DNA of 64,000 nucleotides, taken from contig JALWFG010000013.1 in the NCBI GenBank assembly GCA_027038965.1, positions 23,548 through 87,547 on the forward strand, written 5' to 3'. The position numbers and the translations under genes are program-made. A model generated the notes under the pieces. The model was not told the DNA's origin. It saw only the letters and a list, made by a program, of their open reading frames with translations, and searched no databases. Positions 17,970-25,058 of the stretch are shown one piece after another (the first letter of the stretch is position 1; the number at the start of each line of letters is the position of its first letter). This DNA comes from Candidatus Desulfofervidaceae bacterium (GTDB lineage: Bacteria > Desulfobacterota > Desulfofervidia > Desulfofervidales > Desulfofervidaceae).

Positions 17970-18695
17970 ATGGTAATCATTCCTGCTATTGATTTAAGGA
18001 ATGGCAAGTGTGTCCGTTTGCTTCAAGGAAAAGAAGGTACCGAAACCGTATTCCATGATGATCCTGTAAGTGTGGCTCGACTTTGGGAAAAAATGGGAGC
18101 CAAACGACTTCATATTGTTGACCTTGATGGAGCCTTTTTAAAGAGACCCCATCATGTAGATTTAATCTCTCAAATGGTAGAGGCCATATCTATCCCTGTT
18201 CAGGTAGGTGGTGGGATCAGGACGGCCTTTGATATTGAGAAATACTTAAAAATAGGGGTAAAGTGGGTAATCCTAGGCACCTTAGCCTTAGAGGCCAGGG
18301 CGGAGTTTCAGGAAATTTGTCGTGAGTTTGAGGGACATATTCTATTGGCTATTGATGCCAAGGATGGCAAGGTGGCTATTCAAGGATGGAAGAATATTAC
18401 CAACAAAGATGCCTATGAGTTGGCTCAAGAGGCCGAACAAATGGGCGTGGTTGGCATTAATTATACAGATATCAATCGAGATGGTATGGAAACAGGCCCC
18501 AATATCAGCGCCCTTGAGAAGATGCTACATAAGGTGAACTTACCTGTATATGTAGCTGGAGGGGTAGCTAAGATAGAAGATATCAAGCGACTTTTGCCTT
18601 TGGAAGAAATGGGCCTTGCAGGAGTGATTGTTGGAAGGGCCCTTTATACAGGGAGGCTTGACCTTAAGGAAGCCATGGCCATAGGAGGAATTTGA
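17970..18695 (+). CDS. hisA: ProFAR isomerase
   Basis: Isomerises ProFAR to PRFAR in histidine synthesis; a TIM barrel of 241 residues. The catalytic pair is visible: D8 in IPAIDLRNGK and the second Asp in the YTDINRDG region; LLAIDAKDG and the phosphate motif VQVGGGIR, plus VAGGVA, are also seen. The long form of the DINRDG motif favours HisA over HisF. The stop overlaps the purM leader. Confidence 0.95.
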   Translation: MVIIPAIDLRNGKCVRLLQGKEGTETVFHDDPVSVARLWEKMGAKRLHIVDLDGAFLKRPHHVDLISQMVEAISIPVQVGGGIRTAFDIEKYLKIGVKWVILGTLALEARAEFQEICREFEGHILLAIDAKDGKVAIQGWKNITNKDAYELAQEAEQMGVVGINYTDINRDGMETGPNISALEKMLHKVNLPVYVAGGVAKIEDIKRLLPLEEMGLAGVIVGRALYTGRLDLKEAMAIGGI

Positions 18696-18697
18696 AA

Positions 18698-19741
18698 ATG
18701 GAATCGGAACTCACCTATGATAAGGCTGGGGTGAGCTTGGAAAGGGCGACTGAATCTGTTGCTAGGATAAAAGAATTGGTGAAAAAAACGTATCAAACTG
18801 GGGTTTTGTCTGATATTGGACAGTTTGGTGCCTTTTTTGCCATTTCTCCTGATAGATATAAGGAACCTGTATTGGTTTCTTCAACCGATGGGGTGGGAAC
18901 AAAATTAAAGATTGCCTTTATGTTGGATAAACACGATACAGTAGGCATTGATCTAGTGGCGATGTGTGTGAATGATATTGTAGTGCATGGGGCAAGGCCT
19001 CTATTTTTTCTGGATTATATTGCCACGGGATACCTTTCTCCCGAAAGGGTAGAGGCCGTTATCAAGGGCATTGTTGACGGATGCTGCCAAGCCGAATGTG
19101 CCTTAATTGGCGGTGAAACAGCCGAGATGCCAGATTTTTATGCCCCTGGCGAATACGATTTAGCTGGATTTGTAGTAGGAATTGTAGACAGAAATAAGAT
19201 TGTTGATGGCTCTGATATTGCTGTGGGGCATAAAATCATTGGGATTGCTTCTAATGGATTACACAGTAATGGTTATTCTCTAGTCAGAAAATTGTTCTTT
19301 GAAGTCCTAAATTGGCCGCTTGATAGGTATTTGGAAGATTGTGAATGTAGTTTAGGAGAAGAACTTTTAAGACCAACCAGAATTTATGTTCCTACTGTGC
19401 TTAATCTTTTAAGAGACTTTCAGATTTCAGGTATTGCTCATATCACGGGTGGGGGCATTCCAGAAAATCTAGGGCGGATATTGCCTCAGGCCTGCAAGGC
19501 CGTTATTAAAAAGGATAGCTGGCCTCAGCCCCCAATTTTTGAAATAATCAAACGGACTGGAAGGATAAAAGAAGGTGAAATGTTTCGGACATTCAATTGT
19601 GGTATTGGTTTGGTTTTAGTAAGTCCTGCTGAAGAAACAGATGAAATCATGAACAGACTTAAGGGACTTAAAGAAGATGCCTTTGTTATTGGAGAAATTG
19701 AAAAACGGGAAAAAGAAGAACCCAAGGTGATTTTTGTATAA
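18698..19741 (+). CDS. purM: Phosphoribosylformylglycinamidine cyclo-ligase (AIR synthetase)
   Basis: ATP-dependent ring closure of FGAM to AIR in purine synthesis. The 347-residue protein has the PurM signature STDGVGTKLKIA near 66-77, GETAEMPDFY and AHITGGGIPENL. I use the ATG at 18698, eight bases after AGGAGGA; a TTG at 18692 is in frame but too close to the ribosome site. It forms a unit with hisB and hisA. Confidence 0.96.
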   Translation: MESELTYDKAGVSLERATESVARIKELVKKTYQTGVLSDIGQFGAFFAISPDRYKEPVLVSSTDGVGTKLKIAFMLDKHDTVGIDLVAMCVNDIVVHGARPLFFLDYIATGYLSPERVEAVIKGIVDGCCQAECALIGGETAEMPDFYAPGEYDLAGFVVGIVDRNKIVDGSDIAVGHKIIGIASNGLHSNGYSLVRKLFFEVLNWPLDRYLEDCECSLGEELLRPTRIYVPTVLNLLRDFQISGIAHITGGGIPENLGRILPQACKAVIKKDSWPQPPIFEIIKRTGRIKEGEMFRTFNCGIGLVLVSPAEETDEIMNRLKGLKEDAFVIGEIEKREKEEPKVIFV

Positions 19742-19756
19742 TTTGAGGGGATACTT

Positions 19757-20251
19757 GTGATTTTAGTAAGTGCGTGTCTTATAGGAATCAAATGTAGGTA
19801 TGATGGCACTCATGCCTTGTGTCCTGAATTGGTGTCATATCTTAAAAATAGGGATTACCTTCCGGTTTGTCCAGAACAATTAGGGGGCCTGCCGACCCCT
19901 AGGCCTGCTACCATTTTGGTAGGAGGAGATGGCAGGGATGTTTTGACCCTTAAGGCACGGTTGATGAATGAGAAGGGTCAAGATTTAACCTTTAATTTTT
20001 TGAAGGGTGCTAAAAAGACTTTAGAGATGGCGCAGGCGTTTAAGGTAGAGATGTGTTTGTTAAAAGAAAAAAGTCCCTCTTGTGGGGTAAACTTAATTTA
20101 TACAGATGAGGGTTTGGTAGCAGGTGTGGGAGTAACTACCGCCATGCTTTTGAAAAATGGTTATCGGGTAATAGGGATTCAACCTGGGGAGACAAAAATT
20201 GAAGATATATTGCATCTTAATCAAGGAGGGAAAGATGAGCTGGAAATGTGA
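19757..20251 (+). CDS. DUF523 / TudS-like [4Fe-4S] protein (2-thiouracil desulfidase family)
   Basis: A 164-residue protein of the DUF523 family; a characterised member, TudS, uses a [4Fe-4S] cluster bound by three cysteines to remove sulfur from 2-thiouracil. Candidate ligands are seen in VSACLIG (C7), the CPEQLGG motif near residue 38, and SPSCG near residue 113. The start is a GTG at 19757 with GAGGGG nearby. Its last 17 bases overlap the rpmB start. Whether thiouracil is the natural substrate here is open. Confidence 0.82.
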   Translation: MILVSACLIGIKCRYDGTHALCPELVSYLKNRDYLPVCPEQLGGLPTPRPATILVGGDGRDVLTLKARLMNEKGQDLTFNFLKGAKKTLEMAQAFKVEMCLLKEKSPSCGVNLIYTDEGLVAGVGVTTAMLLKNGYRVIGIQPGETKIEDILHLNQGGKDELEM

Positions 20252-20441
20252 AATTTGTGGGAAAAGACCTCATGTGGGCAACAACGTTAGTCATGCCAAT
20301 AATCGGACCAAAAGGAGATGGCTTCCCAACTTGCAAAAGGTGAGGGTGATGGTAAACGGCCAGGTAAAACGCATGAAGGTATGCACCAAATGTCTTAAGG
20401 CAGGTAAAATAGTAAAACCGGGAGTTAGAACCTTTTCTTAA
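20235..20441 (+). CDS. rpmB: 50S ribosomal protein L28, zinc-binding form
   Basis: 68-residue large-subunit protein. The cysteines C5/C8 (CEICGK) and a second CTKC pair near residues 54-57 form a zinc site, so this is the C+ version and should not rely on a zinc-free paralogue under zinc shortage. Basic segments [12 protein letters not shown] and [11 protein letters not shown] fit L28. The start is the ATG at 20235 with AAGGAGGG upstream, inside the end of the DUF523 gene. Confidence 0.96.
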   Translation: MSWKCEICGKRPHVGNNVSHANNRTKRRWLPNLQKVRVMVNGQVKRMKVCTKCLKAGKIVKPGVRTFS

Positions 20442-20689
20442 AAAATTGTGCTCAAAGTTTGGCCTGCCAGGTTGTGCCCTGGTATTTAGAAGGTATTTGC
20501 TTGGCTTTTGTTAAATAAGGCGTTGAGGTAAATTTAAAGTCAAGGCTTCATTGAAAGCGGGGTTTCTAAGCTCCCTTCCCTCAATATTTTTTTCATATGT
20601 TTCAATTTAAGCATACCTTATTTTTGGCTTGATTTTTCCTGTCAAGATTGTTAAAAGGGACAATAGTGAGGTTTAAGGAGGGAATAGAG

Positions 20690-21184
20690 ATGAAATTGGA
20701 AGATGTTTTGGCTGTTGAAAAATGGCAGGATTTGGCCAAAGAGCTCCATGAAAGGTATGGTATGAATGGAGCAGTCAGCAATAGAGAGGGTTTTATTATT
20801 CATTCAAATGTAGGTTGGGCTAATGAAGTTTGTCCTTTGATTAAAGGAAACCCTCAAAGTAGGGTAGTGTGCGCTTCGGTGCAACAAAACATGATTAAAG
20901 AAGCGAAAGAGACAAAATCTCCCGTAATAGGTGAATGTGATATTGGTTTTACCAAATTTGTATTGCCCATTTTTTACCAAGGTGAGTTTCTAGGGGTGGC
21001 TGGTGGTTGTGGTGTTTTGTTAGAAGGTAACGAGTTAGATACCTTCTATATAGCCAAACTTTTAGGAAAAGATGAAAAAGAGGTTCAGGCAATGGTTTCT
21101 GAGATAAAACCCATTTCCCAAAACAGGCTTCAGGAGGCCATAGAATTTACCAAAACTTGGCTTAAAAATGCCCTTAGAATATAA
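20690..21184 (+). CDS. Stand-alone PocR-domain sensory protein
   Basis: A 164-residue protein made almost only of a PocR ligand-binding domain, a PAS-like fold usually attached to regulators or kinases. Family pattern: VSNREGFIIHSNVGWANEVCPLI, then CDIGFTKFVLPIFYQGEFLGVAGGCG. Three conserved-looking cysteines (NEVCP, RVVCA, GGCGV) and ECD could bind a metal or small hydrocarbon ligand. It is one base ahead of the cytochrome leader, which itself carries a promoter. The start at 20690 follows AAGGAGGGAATAG. No output domain is fused, so it must act through a partner. Confidence 0.75.
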   Translation: MKLEDVLAVEKWQDLAKELHERYGMNGAVSNREGFIIHSNVGWANEVCPLIKGNPQSRVVCASVQQNMIKEAKETKSPVIGECDIGFTKFVLPIFYQGEFLGVAGGCGVLLEGNELDTFYIAKLLGKDEKEVQAMVSEIKPISQNRLQEAIEFTKTWLKNALRI

Positions 21185-21198
21185 TGATTAAAAATTTC

Positions 21199-21227
21199 TT
21201 GACAAAATATGGTGGTATTTTTATATT
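21199..21227 (+). promoter_or_regulatory. Sigma-70 promoter of the cytochrome c gene
   Basis: -35 TTGACA (21199-21204), a 17-base spacer, -10 TATATT (21222-21227), 43 bases before the cytochrome ATG. It begins after the PocR gene stop, so the cytochrome can be expressed independently. Confidence 0.75.
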
Positions 21228-21270
21228 AGGTAATGTTCAAAATTTGAGAGGAAAGGAGGTGAGAAAGACC

Positions 21271-21702
21271 ATGAAAAAGGGGAGGTTTTTAATTAGTTTT
21301 TTGGCGATAGCGGCCTTTTTAGTGGTAGGTTATACAGTGGCGATGAGTGGTTCTGGGCCGGAAAACATTGTGATTAAAGATTCTGCCTTTGGCACATTTC
21401 ACAAAAAGGGCGTTTGTTTCACTCACAAGAAACATGGTGAAATGCTTGGGTGTGTAAAATGTCATCATACCTACAAAGATGATGCAGCAGTGAAGGCTGG
21501 CCCGGTTAAGAAGTGTTCTGCTTGCCACAAGGCTAATCCGGCAGAAAAGAATAGTCTAGGGTATTGTGAAAGGACTTATAAAGGCAAGGCCCCTGGCTTG
21601 AAATGTGCTTATCACATGAACTGCTGGGGATGCCACAAGAAGGCCAAAAAGCAAGGTAAACCTGCACCTACTAGCTGTAGCAAATGTCATTCTGCTAAGT
21701 AA
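21271..21702 (+). CDS. Periplasmic tetraheme cytochrome c (class III type)
   Basis: Secreted multiheme electron carrier, 143 residues. A signal peptide covers about residues 1-26 (basic MKKGR, hydrophobic core, cleavage near VAMS). There are four CxxCH heme sites: CVKCH, CSACH, CWGCH and CSKCH; extra histidines (FTHKKH, CHH) serve as axial ligands. This fits class III (c3-like) cytochromes that pass electrons from periplasmic hydrogenases or formate dehydrogenases in sulfate reducers. The start at 21271 is set by a perfect AAGGAGGT. It lies between a PocR sensor and the sat region. Confidence 0.92.
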   Translation: MKKGRFLISFLAIAAFLVVGYTVAMSGSGPENIVIKDSAFGTFHKKGVCFTHKKHGEMLGCVKCHHTYKDDAAVKAGPVKKCSACHKANPAEKNSLGYCERTYKGKAPGLKCAYHMNCWGCHKKAKKQGKPAPTSCSKCHSAK

Positions 21703-21731
21703 CTTTGTTTTAAGATTTGGTTTTATTTCAT

Positions 21732-21765
21732 AAAGGGGAGCTTAGACTCCCCTTTGTATTTTTTT
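21732..21765 (+). terminator. Intrinsic terminator after the cytochrome gene
   Basis: Stem AAAGGGGAG (21732-21740) and CTCCCCTTT (21747-21755) with a six-base loop, followed by a T-rich tail, 30 bases past the stop. Confidence 0.85.
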
Positions 21766-21798
21766 AAGGCAATTTTTAAATTTGGGCCTTAGGCACGG

Positions 21799-21827
21799 TT
21801 GACAGTCTAGACGCCTTTTGGTATCAT
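21799..21827 (+). promoter_or_regulatory. Sigma-70 promoter of tRNA-Ala(GGC)
   Basis: -35 TTGACA (21799-21804), a 17-base spacer, -10 TATCAT (21822-21827), eleven bases before the tRNA. Confidence 0.75.
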
Positions 21828-21838
21828 TTAACCAGCGT

Positions 21839-21914
<76 letters not shown>

Positions 21915-21930
21915 AAGAAGCAGAGAAGCA

Positions 21931-21973
21931 AAGGTCAGTGAGGAAGGGTTCCGAGCTGGCCTTTTTGTTTTTT
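21931..21973 (+). terminator. Intrinsic terminator after tRNA-Ala(GGC)
   Basis: Stem AAGGTCAG (21931-21938) with CTGGCCTT (21956-21963), including one G-T pair, followed by T tracts. It is similar in design to the tRNA-Pro terminator. Confidence 0.75.
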
Positions 21974-22106
21974 TAGTCACCTTTTGGCGTAAGATGTGGC
22001 TTTAAGATTCTATTTTGAAATAGATGCCTGTAAGGTAGTTTGAGTAAAAAGGCACGGTTTTTTAACCTCCTACCTAATCAAATGTGAAATTTGCCCTATT
22101 TTATTC

Positions 22107-22135
22107 TTGACAAATTCTTTAATTTATATTATAAA
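22107..22135 (+). promoter_or_regulatory. Strong sigma-70 promoter of sat
   Basis: -35 TTGACA (22107-22112), a 17-base A+T-rich spacer, -10 TATAAA (22130-22135). The leader to the sat ATG is about 75 bases. Near-consensus elements fit a highly expressed dissimilatory enzyme. Confidence 0.8.
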
Positions 22136-22216
22136 ACGGCCGTTTAATTACAATAGGGGTAGTTGTATTAAAGTGAAAAATAAGTATAGGTTTTAACAAA
22201 AAGGAGGAGGTGTGCA

Positions 22217-23575
22217 ATGTCAAGTTTATTAATTCAAACGCCTTTACCTCATGGGGGAAGGCTAGTTGAAAGGGTCATTAGAGATAAGGAAGCGGCCAAA
22301 AAGATGATAAAAGGCTGCCCCTCTTATGACATCAAACCTACCTTACATTATGAGACTGGCGTCCCGGTGCGCAATGTCTATCGTGAGATTATGTCTATTT
22401 GTTATGGGTTCTTTAGCCCAGTAGAAGGCTCTATGAAACAAGCAGAGGTAGAACGTATTCTTAAGGAACGTCGTCTCCTTAACGATTGGATTTTCCCTTA
22501 TCCATTGGTATTTGACATTAGCAAGGAGGACTATAAAAAACTTGGTGTTGGAGCGGGTGATCGTCTTGTTCTTAATCTCAAGGGGAAGCCATTTGCCATT
22601 CTTGACATTGAAGAGGTTTGGGAAATTGACAATCCCGAGGAATTGGCTCATAAGACCTTTGGAACCCCTAAGGACAATCCAGAAGTGGTGAAAGAGCCCT
22701 TTGACAAAAAGCATCCCGGCTGGGTGATTTATCGTAGCCTTCAGCCCATTGTTTTGGCTGGTAAATATACCATCATCAATGAGCCCAAGTTCCGGCCGCC
22801 TTTTGATCGCTTTTGGTTCCCACCACGCAAATGCCGCGAGGAGTTTAGTAAACGGGGATGGCGGACAGCTATTGCTCACCAAACCCGTAATGTGCCTCAT
22901 GTAGGGCACGAATTTTTGATGAAAAATGCTGCTTATACTGGCGATGTAGAGCCTTGCCATGGCATTTTGGTGAATGCCATTATTGGAGTAAAACGTCGGG
23001 GTGATTATCCAGATGAAGCCATTGTTGAGGGACAGGAAGCGGTGAGCACAGGCGGTTATATCAAACCTGAAAGGCGTTTTGTAAGTATATGTCTTTGGGA
23101 TATGCGTTATGGTAACCCATTAGAATCTTTGTTGCATGGCATTATTCGTCAGAATATGGGGTGTACCCACCATATGTTTGGTCGTGACCATGCGGCTGTA
23201 GGTGAATACTATGACAAGTGGGCTACCCAAATTCTCTGGACCAAAGGTATTCCAAGTTATGGTTTTCCTGCTCCCCCAACCGATGTGCCTTATGGACTTA
23301 CAATTAGGCCTCAGAATATGCGTGAATTTTCTTACTGCCCAACTTGTAAAGAAATGGCTTACAGCGAGAGTTGTGGACACAAGCGTGAAAAGCTCAGTGG
23401 TAGTTTTCTCCGCGGCATGGTTGCTGAAGGTGTCCAGCCACCTGCTATCATTATGCGTCCTGAAGTTTACAAAGTGATTGTTAAGTGGTGGAAACACTTT
23501 GGTTATCCATTCTGTAATGAGAAATATGTTATTAACAAAGAGAAAGAGCTTGAAGTTGATTTGGAAGATCTTTAA
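22217..23575 (+). CDS. sat: Sulfate adenylyltransferase (ATP sulfurylase), dissimilatory type
   Basis: Activates sulfate to APS at the expense of ATP, the first step of sulfate reduction in the cytoplasm. The 452-residue monofunctional protein has the substrate motif HQTRNVPHVGHEF near 220-232, GRDHAAVG near 323-330, and a zinc-type cysteine set, CPTC and SESCGH, near 373-391. No APS kinase domain is fused. AAGGAGGAGGTG precedes the ATG. It is cotranscribed with a small unknown protein and then terminated. No aprAB or qmo genes are in the window. Confidence 0.95.
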   Translation: MSSLLIQTPLPHGGRLVERVIRDKEAAKKMIKGCPSYDIKPTLHYETGVPVRNVYREIMSICYGFFSPVEGSMKQAEVERILKERRLLNDWIFPYPLVFDISKEDYKKLGVGAGDRLVLNLKGKPFAILDIEEVWEIDNPEELAHKTFGTPKDNPEVVKEPFDKKHPGWVIYRSLQPIVLAGKYTIINEPKFRPPFDRFWFPPRKCREEFSKRGWRTAIAHQTRNVPHVGHEFLMKNAAYTGDVEPCHGILVNAIIGVKRRGDYPDEAIVEGQEAVSTGGYIKPERRFVSICLWDMRYGNPLESLLHGIIRQNMGCTHHMFGRDHAAVGEYYDKWATQILWTKGIPSYGFPAPPTDVPYGLTIRPQNMREFSYCPTCKEMAYSESCGHKREKLSGSFLRGMVAEGVQPPAIIMRPEVYKVIVKWWKHFGYPFCNEKYVINKEKELEVDLEDL

Positions 23576-23601
23576 AAATTAACCTTTGGAGGAGGTTTAA
23601 A

Positions 23602-23958
23602 ATGGCTCATTTTATAGTGGTTCTTTTAGATGATAATCGGATGGCAAAGCTCAGTGGGAGCGGCCTAGAAGATAAAATTAAATATATGTTTGGTGGTGAA
23701 CTTCGGTGTCTAGAAGTGGAAGTCCCCGAGGAAATTAGCAAAAAGATCTTGGCAACCTTTGATACAGCTCGGATTGACTCCCGTGGTGCCATTACAGATG
23801 TGCCGGTAGCCTTCTTACGGGAACTTTTCAATCAAATTGCTGAAAAGAAATCCTTGGGGCCTGAGGTGTTAGAAGCGGTTCTGGCTAAGGCCGATGAAAT
23901 CAAAGAGGCTGCAGCTAAAGAATCTGAATATTTACCACCGCCAGATATAGAAGTCTAG
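23602..23958 (+). CDS. Small sat-linked protein of unknown function
   Basis: A 118-residue acidic cytoplasmic protein directly behind sat with its own GGAGGAGG site. I do not recognise a named family with certainty. It starts with a beta-rich FIVVLLDDNRMAKLSGSGLEDKI segment, has one cysteine, followed by LEVEVPEEISKKILATFD, and a helical C-terminal half. There is no signal peptide, heme or iron-sulfur motif. Pairing with sat and a joint terminator suggests a role tied to sulfate activation, perhaps regulation or complex formation, but that is inference. Confidence 0.75.
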   Translation: MAHFIVVLLDDNRMAKLSGSGLEDKIKYMFGGELRCLEVEVPEEISKKILATFDTARIDSRGAITDVPVAFLRELFNQIAEKKSLGPEVLEAVLAKADEIKEAAAKESEYLPPPDIEV

Positions 23959-23991
23959 GCTGCGTGAACGTGAATGATATTTGATGCCATC

Positions 23992-24028
23992 AAAAGGGCC
24001 GTCTAGAAAGGCGGCCTTTATTTTTTTC
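23992..24028 (+). terminator. Intrinsic terminator after the sat unit
   Basis: Left arm AAAGGGCCG and right arm CGGCCTTT (24012-24019) with a one-base bulge, followed by ATTTTTTT. It lies 34 bases after the small gene. Confidence 0.78.
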
Positions 24029-24053
24029 TTAGGCATTTATTTTCATAGTTGCT

Positions 24054-25058
24054 ATGAAAGAAAGAGAACTAATTTCTTTGTTTAATAAGATTGCCAAAGA
24101 GCTGCATCATTCCTCTCTTATCAAAGGGATTGGTGACGATGCAGCCGTTATCTCCCTAACTTCAGAAGACAATCTTTTAGTAACTGCTGACCTTATGATA
24201 GAAGATATCCATTTTATCAGAGATATTACTCCGCCTTATGCCTTGGGTTATAAGGCCTTAACTATCAGCTTGAGTGATATTGCGGCCATGGGGGGATGTC
24301 CTGATTTTTTTACCCTTTCAGTTGGTTTTCCCTGCCTGGAAGATTCGTATTTTTCTGAATTTAGCGCCGGACTAAAGGCGGCCTCTCAAAAATTTAGGGT
24401 AGACCTTATTGGGGGAGATACTGTAAAATCAGAAAAGATAGTTGTTAATACTACTGTCTTGGGGCGTGTGAAGGCAAAAAAGGTGTTGTTACGTTCTTGT
24501 GCTCAGGTAGGAGATATAATCTTGGTAAGTGGATATGTGGGAGATTCGGCCGCTGGTCTTGCCCTTTTGAAGCAGGGAATAAAGTCCCCAGATTTGGACC
24601 CTTTGATAAGGGCCCACCTTATGCCTGAACCCGAGGTGTTATTAGGTCAGTGTTTGGCTGATTTGGACGGTGTTCACGCGGCCATTGATTTATCCGATGG
24701 GATTGCTACTGACTTGGCTTGGATTTGCACTCAGAGTGGGGTAGGGGCAAGAATCTTTGAAGAAAGGCTTCCCATTTCTGAGCTTTGTGTCCAGGCGGCG
24801 AATTTTCTGGGGTTGAATGCCTTAAATTGGGCTCTTAGTGGAGGAGAGGATTACAAACTTCTTTTTACTGTGGCCCCTGAGGCTGTTTCCCAGATAAAAG
24901 AGGCCGTTTTTAGAAAATTGCAGAGGAGACTGTTTGAAATTGGGGAAATTACCGACGGAAAAGGAACAATGCTTGTTACCACATCTGGAGAGCAAAGGGA
25001 CATTACCTTTGAGGGTTATGAACATTTCAGGGCCTTTGAAAGCCACCTGCCTGTATAA
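24054..25058 (+). CDS. thiL: Thiamine-monophosphate kinase
   Basis: Phosphorylates thiamine monophosphate to the active diphosphate. The 334 residues show the PurM/ThiL-like fold: GIGDDAAVI near 24-32, the metal motif VTADLMIEDIHF, GDTVKS and AIDLSDGIATDL, and the C-terminal LSGGEDYKLLF. Its last 43 bases overlap the end of uvrA on the opposite strand, an unusually long convergent overlap. No TPP riboswitch is seen upstream; the preceding terminator sits 25 bases before the ATG. Confidence 0.94.
   Translation: MKERELISLFNKIAKELHHSSLIKGIGDDAAVISLTSEDNLLVTADLMIEDIHFIRDITPPYALGYKALTISLSDIAAMGGCPDFFTLSVGFPCLEDSYFSEFSAGLKAASQKFRVDLIGGDTVKSEKIVVNTTVLGRVKAKKVLLRSCAQVGDIILVSGYVGDSAAGLALLKQGIKSPDLDPLIRAHLMPEPEVLLGQCLADLDGVHAAIDLSDGIATDLAWICTQSGVGARIFEERLPISELCVQAANFLGLNALNWALSGGEDYKLLFTVAPEAVSQIKEAVFRKLQRRLFEIGEITDGKGTMLVTTSGEQRDITFEGYEHFRAFESHLPV

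Noticed and set aside
20442..20520. Terminator after rpmB (CCAGG/CCTGG hairpin)
   Set aside because: Five base pairs only and no T tract; left unlabelled.
20490..20520. Sigma-54 site before the PocR gene
   Set aside because: GG and GC are ten bases apart, but the flanking bases fit the consensus poorly.
23120..23497. Minus-strand frame inside sat
   Set aside because: Shadow of sat; protein composition is low-information and there is no ribosome site.
24029..24053. TPP riboswitch before thiL
   Set aside because: Only 25 bases separate the terminator from the ATG; no thi-box is present.
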